Shown: in pieces, positions 5,941 through 10,208 of the stretch | Position numbering within the stretch: position 1 is the first letter of the stretch | How the letters are laid out: each line of letters begins with the position of its first letter | Assembly: GCA_964430665.1 (NCBI GenBank) | Contig: CAYSFC010000026.1 | Span: forward strand, 1-10,208 | From: JAQUYS01 sp964430665 | GTDB taxonomy: Archaea > Nanobdellota > Nanobdellia > Woesearchaeales > SKGA01 | Direction: 5' to 3' | DNA: 10,208 nt | Notes under the pieces: generated by a model | Told to the model about the DNA's origin: nothing | The model's database searches: none | Seen by the model: the letters and a program-made list of their open reading frames with translations, nothing else | Translations under genes and position numbers: made by a program

Positions 5941-8900
5941 TTTCTTGTTTTTTGTATCTCTAGTTATTATGTGTCTTACTACAAGGAAAGTTAATAGTGC
6001 AATAAATATTCCTAACCAATCAGTTTTAGTGTCGCTTCTAATTCTTACTTCAAATTCTTCAAATCCATAGTTGTTTTTTGGAATTGAAATGAAAATACAA
6101 TTTTTCTCAGTCGTTGGTTTAGTTAAATCTGTTCCACAATTATTTTGATCTTTACATAATCTTGTTGTTGAGTTATTTTCTGAACATTCTAACCAATCTT
6201 CACAAGTCCATTGTTCAACACAAGAACAATTTCTCTTTTCAACATAATCCTCATATAAATTATCGCAGTTTGTATCTGTACAAGTTCTTGTTTGTATTCC
6301 TGCATAACAATTAGACCAATTAGAGCAGGACCAAAGTGGAGAACAAGCTCCAAAGGAACCTGTGCCTCCACCAAGGTTTTGTTCGATGTTTGTAGAAATA
6401 TCTTCTTTTATACTGAAACCAGAGAATGAATTTGTTGTATATTCAAAGTAATTTTCAGCTGTGTTTTGTGTAACTGAATCTGTTATATCTGTGAACGAAC
6501 CATTACAAATTTGATTTTCAAAATTCCAATCATTACATTTTTCTAATCTTAAATTGTCTTCTATATCAAAGTCAATATCATCATAATATATTCTTAATAT
6601 TGCTTCGGAAAAATTAAATTTATTATTTATTCCGTAAGTTATTTTGTAACCTTGAAGAGGAGTTTGTAGTTTATCCATTCCAAATGGTTTGTTATTTTCT
6701 TCAATTATTTTTACATTCTTTAATAAAACATCTAATTTGTTTGAATAAGCTTTAAATCTTAAATCTGCTGTTAGATTTGGTGTTAAAACTGAATAATTTC
6801 CAATCTCAGATGAATTTTGTAATATTGTTGTGTTTCTGTAAAGTAATTCCCAACTTGAATTAACTCCTGTTGAATTTGAATCTAAAACTGTAAAGTTAAA
6901 AATTATTTCAGGGAATATTTCAAAGTAATCTGTTTTGTTTCTTTGTCCTTGTATGTTTTCAGCAAAGAAAGTTATATTGTATCTTCCTATTTTTGAGATG
7001 TTGTTAAATGTGGTGTTCTGATTGTTTGTTAAAGTTATGTTTTGTGATGTTCCTTCTGGATTTATTATTTGAGCCCATACTGAATTTGAATTTGATGCTG
7101 AAATAAATAGTTTAACATTGGATAGATTTGATTCTGCATAATCTGTTATTTTTGTTTTTGTTATTGTTGGAAGTAAATTATTTATTGTAAATGTATTTGT
7201 TGAGATATATTCTTTAATATCTGAAGGATTTAATGTGGATTGTGCAATAACTTTTGTTTTATATTCTCCGTCTGGAACAGATGAAGTGTTGAAGTTTATC
7301 CAAATATCAGAATCGTCAGGTGATGAGAAATTTTCTGCTATAGTATAAATATGATTTCCATTTGAATCTGTTAATATTAATGTATGTTTAGGATCTCCTG
7401 GATAATATCTTTTGAGAGACATTCCTATTTTTATGTTCATTGTTTCTGAGTGTGTTTTGTTTTGTTGATAATCGTTTTGATTTAATGAACTATTATAAGA
7501 TAAAATTGTTGGACTTGTTATTTCTGCTAAATATACGGGTGTGATTTGATCTGTTATTAGTTCAAAGTTTGCGTAAGGATGTTGATAAATATCTTCAACA
7601 TATAATCCAAATAAAAATTCTTCATTATCTTCAAATCTAACTGATGTTTTAAAGTAATCAACAGTCCAAGGTACTTGATTCCAATTTTCACCTTTAATTG
7701 AAGAAACCCATGCGGTTTTTGTTTCATTAAAAGAAACATTTGTAGGGTTTGTTCCATTCATGTATCTTAGTTTAAATCCTTCTGAAAGATTAGTTACATC
7801 GTTTGATAGATAAATACCTAAATAAAATTCAGGGGACGTTTTTATTCCTGCAGTTTTTCCATTATCTACTTGTTGAGATATTTCTATGTATGAACTATTT
7901 CTTTCAACCAATTCTTTATTATGTATATCTGTTCTATTTAAGCTTGTTAAGTAAACACAATTTGGTGAATCAATTATATTTATAGATGAATCTGGATTGT
8001 AACTATTGTTACAATACATAAATTTAATATTTTCTTCTTGTCCGAATTCTGTTGAATTAATATTGAAATGATGATACATTATGTAATTGTCATCTCTATA
8101 TGCTTCTTGATCAAACATTTTAAGGAGTACTGAATTTTCTTTAGTTAAATTGAATTCTTTCTTTTGTTCTCCTGTTTGTGATAATTGACATAAATAATAT
8201 GCTGTTCTAAATATAGAAGATTCGATTCTTCCTGAATAATTTATTTGAATTTCTGTTGGTGATGATTGGTTTCCTGTTATGTTTATTATATTTAAATCTC
8301 CTAACAATCTTCCATCGTTAATAGTGTAACTATATGTATCATTGTTTATGGTGTTTGTATAATTTAAATGTTCGTACCATTGTACAAGATTAATATTTCT
8401 TCCGCCTCCTCTCCACACTCTGTATTTTGGTTCAGGTAATAAATCATGACCATACGATGCAATGTCGTTTTCAGGATAGAATATGCTAAATAAGTTTGGA
8501 GGTCCTTGTGAAATTATGTAACTATCAAGAGAATATGTTACGAAAGCTCTTTGATAAGATTTATTAACTTTAGTTATATTTATTCCACTCAAATCTGTAC
8601 ATCTAATTATTACTTCAAAGTTTCCTTTTGAATTTTCAGTTATGTTATCAGGAGTTCTACTTATTAATTCACATTCGGGTGGTTGTGTGTCTTTTTTGAA
8701 ATTTATTGTTGTTGAATTTATGTTTTCAGCAATATCTTTTGCCCAAACTTTTAGTTGGTTGTTTCCTTCGTTGAATGTTATGTTTATTGGGTTTGTGTAT
8801 GTGAAATTTGTTCCGTTGAAATTATAAGTTATTGTATCTAGATTTAAATCAGTTGCATTTATGTTCAATAAAATCTCATCATCAGTATATGTTTTGCTTT

Positions 8901-10208
8901 CTGGAGAAATTATTTCCAATGTTGGGATTATTGTATCTACGATAAATGTTGTGTTTTGGTATGTTGTTCTTTGAATCGAATCATTTGCCCAAACATGTAT
9001 TGTATTTATTCCTTCGTTGAATGTTATGTTTATTGGGTTTGTGTATGTGAAATTTGTTCCGTTGAAATTATAAGTTATTGTATCTAAACTTACATCATTC
9101 ACAGATAAATTTAATAATATTTTTGTATTGTTGTATCCTTCTTTGTTTGGAGAAATTATATTTATTTGTGGTGCAGTATGATCTATTATAAAATATGAAC
9201 CAGTGTAAGTTTTTGATGAAGCGTTTTCATCATCTACTCCTTCTACACTTAAAGTGTATTTATTATCAGGAACATATACTCCTTCTAAATCACCATAGCA
9301 ATCCCATTGATAATTTGTTGATTCCAAATTTAATGCTATTTTTCTGACAAACTCATAATTTGAATCTAATAATTCTATATTGTATTTTACTTCATCTCCG
9401 TTAGGATCTACGAATTCGGACCAATTTATGTTTATTGAGCAAGAATAAGATTCGTATTTTTCTGGAGAAATTATTTGATTAGGTCGAGGTGGTAAATTTA
9501 AGACATTCTCAAAACAAAATGTTTGATTATCTGAACAATAAGAATTATTTAATATGTCTATTCCACAAACAAATGAATCAAGACAATCTGATTTTTTATT
9601 TACACTATATCTTGCTAAATGTATATGTGCATCAGGACATCCTGTTGTTTTTTGATTTGTGGTCCAATTATTTGTTGAGCCAACCCACCAATTTGTAGTA
9701 TTACATAAACTTTCATCTCTGTAATTTATTTTCCAAGAATCATCATCTGAACTTGCAAATAACACTAACCAGAACTCATCATTTATATCTAAATTCTTTG
9801 CACCAACTGTTCCGTCTTCACGGGCAGTTAAAGGTATCATGTAATGACTTGAATTTTCAGAATGGGTGTGATGTTTTTCTTCAACAACATTTATTGTCGA
9901 GATTAATTCTCCTTTTTCTGAATCTAACCAAGAAGAATTAAATGTTGATAAGTTTGCTGTATTGTCAAACAAATAAACTCTTAATTTATTTGTGGATGTG
10001 TTTTTTACTATCGCATCAAGTTCTATCCAAATATTTGAATCTTTAGTTATTGTGAAATTATTTTTGAACTTTAGTATGTGATAATAGGAATTACTTATGT
10101 TTTCTGAAATAGGTTCATTGTTCCAAAATATTTGGTCTTGGGAAAAAGCTATTTGAGGATAAATATCATCTGGATGTATAGGAGTGTAATACCAAGTAGG
10201 TTCTTGAA
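5935..10208 (-). CDS. Giant membrane-anchored surface protein with Ig-like and thrombospondin-like repeats, 5' end missing
   Basis: The frame runs unbroken from the right edge, giving at least 1423 residues. A TTG at 9970-9972 is only an internal Leu (RVYLFDN), so the true start and any signal peptide lie beyond 10208. With edge residue as 1: about 1-235 is unrecognised, rich in Trp and Asn; about 240-345 is fibronectin-III/Ig-like (from PPRPNQIISP); about 347-507 holds two tandem Ig-like domains of about 82 residues, each with an identical 25-residue block; about 510-1100 has further beta-rich, Ig-like stretches; about 1195-1268 is a domain ending NSFSGFSIKE as in many archaeal surface proteins; about 1287-1370 has two thrombospondin type 1-like repeats (WSCSNWSNC...QTRTC and WTCEDWLEC...TRLC); about 1396-1414 is one membrane helix, followed by a basic tail (RDTKNKKS). 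Dozens of N-x-S/T sequons suggest heavy N-glycosylation. The body would be outside and the tail inside. No archaeosortase motif is seen. Adhesion or envelope role is inferred. Confidence 0.93.
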   Translation of the reverse strand, partial: QEPTWYYTPIHPDDIYPQIAFSQDQIFWNNEPISENISNSYYHILKFKNNFTITKDSNIWIELDAIVKNTSTNKLRVYLFDNTANLSTFNSSWLDSEKGELISTINVVEEKHHTHSENSSHYMIPLTAREDGTVGAKNLDINDEFWLVLFASSDDDSWKINYRDESLCNTTNWWVGSTNNWTTNQKTTGCPDAHIHLARYSVNKKSDCLDSFVCGIDILNNSYCSDNQTFCFENVLNLPPRPNQIISPEKYESYSCSININWSEFVDPNGDEVKYNIELLDSNYEFVRKIALNLESTNYQWDCYGDLEGVYVPDNKYTLSVEGVDDENASSKTYTGSYFIIDHTAPQINIISPNKEGYNNTKILLNLSVNDVSLDTITYNFNGTNFTYTNPINITFNEGINTIHVWANDSIQRTTYQNTTFIVDTIIPTLEIISPESKTYTDDEILLNINATDLNLDTITYNFNGTNFTYTNPINITFNEGNNQLKVWAKDIAENINSTTINFKKDTQPPECELISRTPDNITENSKGNFEVIIRCTDLSGINITKVNKSYQRAFVTYSLDSYIISQGPPNLFSIFYPENDIASYGHDLLPEPKYRVWRGGGRNINLVQWYEHLNYTNTINNDTYSYTINDGRLLGDLNIINITGNQSSPTEIQINYSGRIESSIFRTAYYLCQLSQTGEQKKEFNLTKENSVLLKMFDQEAYRDDNYIMYHHFNINSTEFGQEENIKFMYCNNSYNPDSSINIIDSPNCVYLTSLNRTDIHNKELVERNSSYIEISQQVDNGKTAGIKTSPEFYLGIYLSNDVTNLSEGFKLRYMNGTNPTNVSFNETKTAWVSSIKGENWNQVPWTVDYFKTSVRFEDNEEFLFGLYVEDIYQHPYANFELITDQITPVYLAEITSPTILSYNSSLNQNDYQQNKTHSETMNIKIGMSLKRYYPGDPKHTLILTDSNGNHIYTIAENFSSPDDSDIWINFNTSSVPDGEYKTKVIAQSTLNPSDIKEYISTNTFTINNLLPTITKTKITDYAESNLSNVKLFISASNSNSVWAQIINPEGTSQNITLTNNQNTTFNNISKIGRYNITFFAENIQGQRNKTDYFEIFPEIIFNFTVLDSNSTGVNSSWELLYRNTTILQNSSEIGNYSVLTPNLTADLRFKAYSNKLDVLLKNVKIIEENNKPFGMDKLQTPLQGYKITYGINNKFNFSEAILRIYYDDIDFDIEDNLRLEKCNDWNFENQICNGSFTDITDSVTQNTAENYFEYTTNSFSGFSIKEDISTNIEQNLGGGTGSFGACSPLWSCSNWSNCYAGIQTRTCTDTNCDNLYEDYVEKRNCSCVEQWTCEDWLECSENNSTTRLCKDQNNCGTDLTKPTTEKNCIFISIPKNNYGFEEFEVRIRSDTKTDWLGIFIALLTFLVVRHIITRDTKNKKS
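5941..5953 (+). terminator. T-rich terminator of the cysteine-cluster gene
   Basis: TTTCTTGTTTTTT directly follows the TGA at 5938-5940 and would serve as an archaeal oligo-T terminator for the plus-strand gene. It lies inside the last codons of the convergent gene. Confidence 0.4.
8763..8840 (-). repeat. Perfect 78-bp direct repeat, copy 2
   Basis: This copy is identical base for base to 9009-9086 and lies 246 bp (82 codons) away in the same reading frame. It encodes DTITYNFNGTNF and the 13 residues after it, the central strands of the second Ig-like domain. The flanking codons differ between the copies. Confidence 0.95.
9009..9086 (-). repeat. Perfect 78-bp direct repeat, copy 1
   Basis: This is the first copy in the coding direction, within the upstream Ig-like domain of the surface protein. 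Identity begins and ends sharply, although both flanks are still homologous at domain level (LLNLSVNDVSL against LLNINATDLNL before it, and HVWAND against KVWAKD after it). Confidence 0.95.

Noticed and set aside
9970..9972. TTG as the start of the surface protein, which would give 1345 residues.
   Set aside because: The same frame stays open for 78 more codons to the window edge with the same Asn-rich, sequon-rich composition, and no signal peptide follows this TTG.

Overview
The window is very AT-rich and reads as a compact archaeal genome, most likely from the DPANN group (Woesearchaeota/Pacearchaeota type). This is inferred from archaeal TATA boxes about 26-28 bases upstream of start codons, GGTG-type ribosome binding sites, tail-to-tail genes that touch or overlap, and a giant, sequon-rich surface protein with thrombospondin-type Cys/Trp repeats near its C-terminus. 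No marker gene fixes the lineage. I saw no tRNA, rRNA, CRISPR array, transposase or integrase.

Layout. Positions 4-322 (minus) hold a small zinc-ribbon-like gene that looks frameshifted at an A6/T6 run. Diverging from it, 393-755 and 756-962 (plus) are two coupled small genes of unknown function. Convergent with these, 963-1151 (minus) is a 2[4Fe-4S] ferredoxin. Its 139-base upstream gap holds a decayed copy of the 5' end of a ferredoxin gene and two short inverted repeats. Then comes a full single-chain pyruvate:ferredoxin oxidoreductase (1291-4812, minus) with its own TATA box placed for a leaderless mRNA. Next is a class I SAM-dependent methyltransferase (4859-5497, minus). Diverging from it is a YkgJ-type cysteine-cluster protein with a TTG start (5620-5940, plus). 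Its last six bases overlap the end of a very large membrane-anchored surface protein (5935 to the right edge, minus), which continues beyond the window.

How they work together. The oxidoreductase and the downstream ferredoxin form a natural pair: oxidative decarboxylation of pyruvate to acetyl-CoA and CO2, with electrons passed to ferredoxin. This fits an anaerobic, fermentative cell. The remaining genes have no evident link to this pathway. The surface protein has tandem Ig-like domains, one C-terminal membrane helix and a short basic cytoplasmic tail, suggesting a cell-envelope or attachment role. No defence or mobile system is visible. The most unusual signals are the decayed ferredoxin copy, the perfect 78-bp repeat inside the surface protein gene, the single-chain oxidoreductase in an apparent archaeon, and the frameshifted zinc-ribbon gene.
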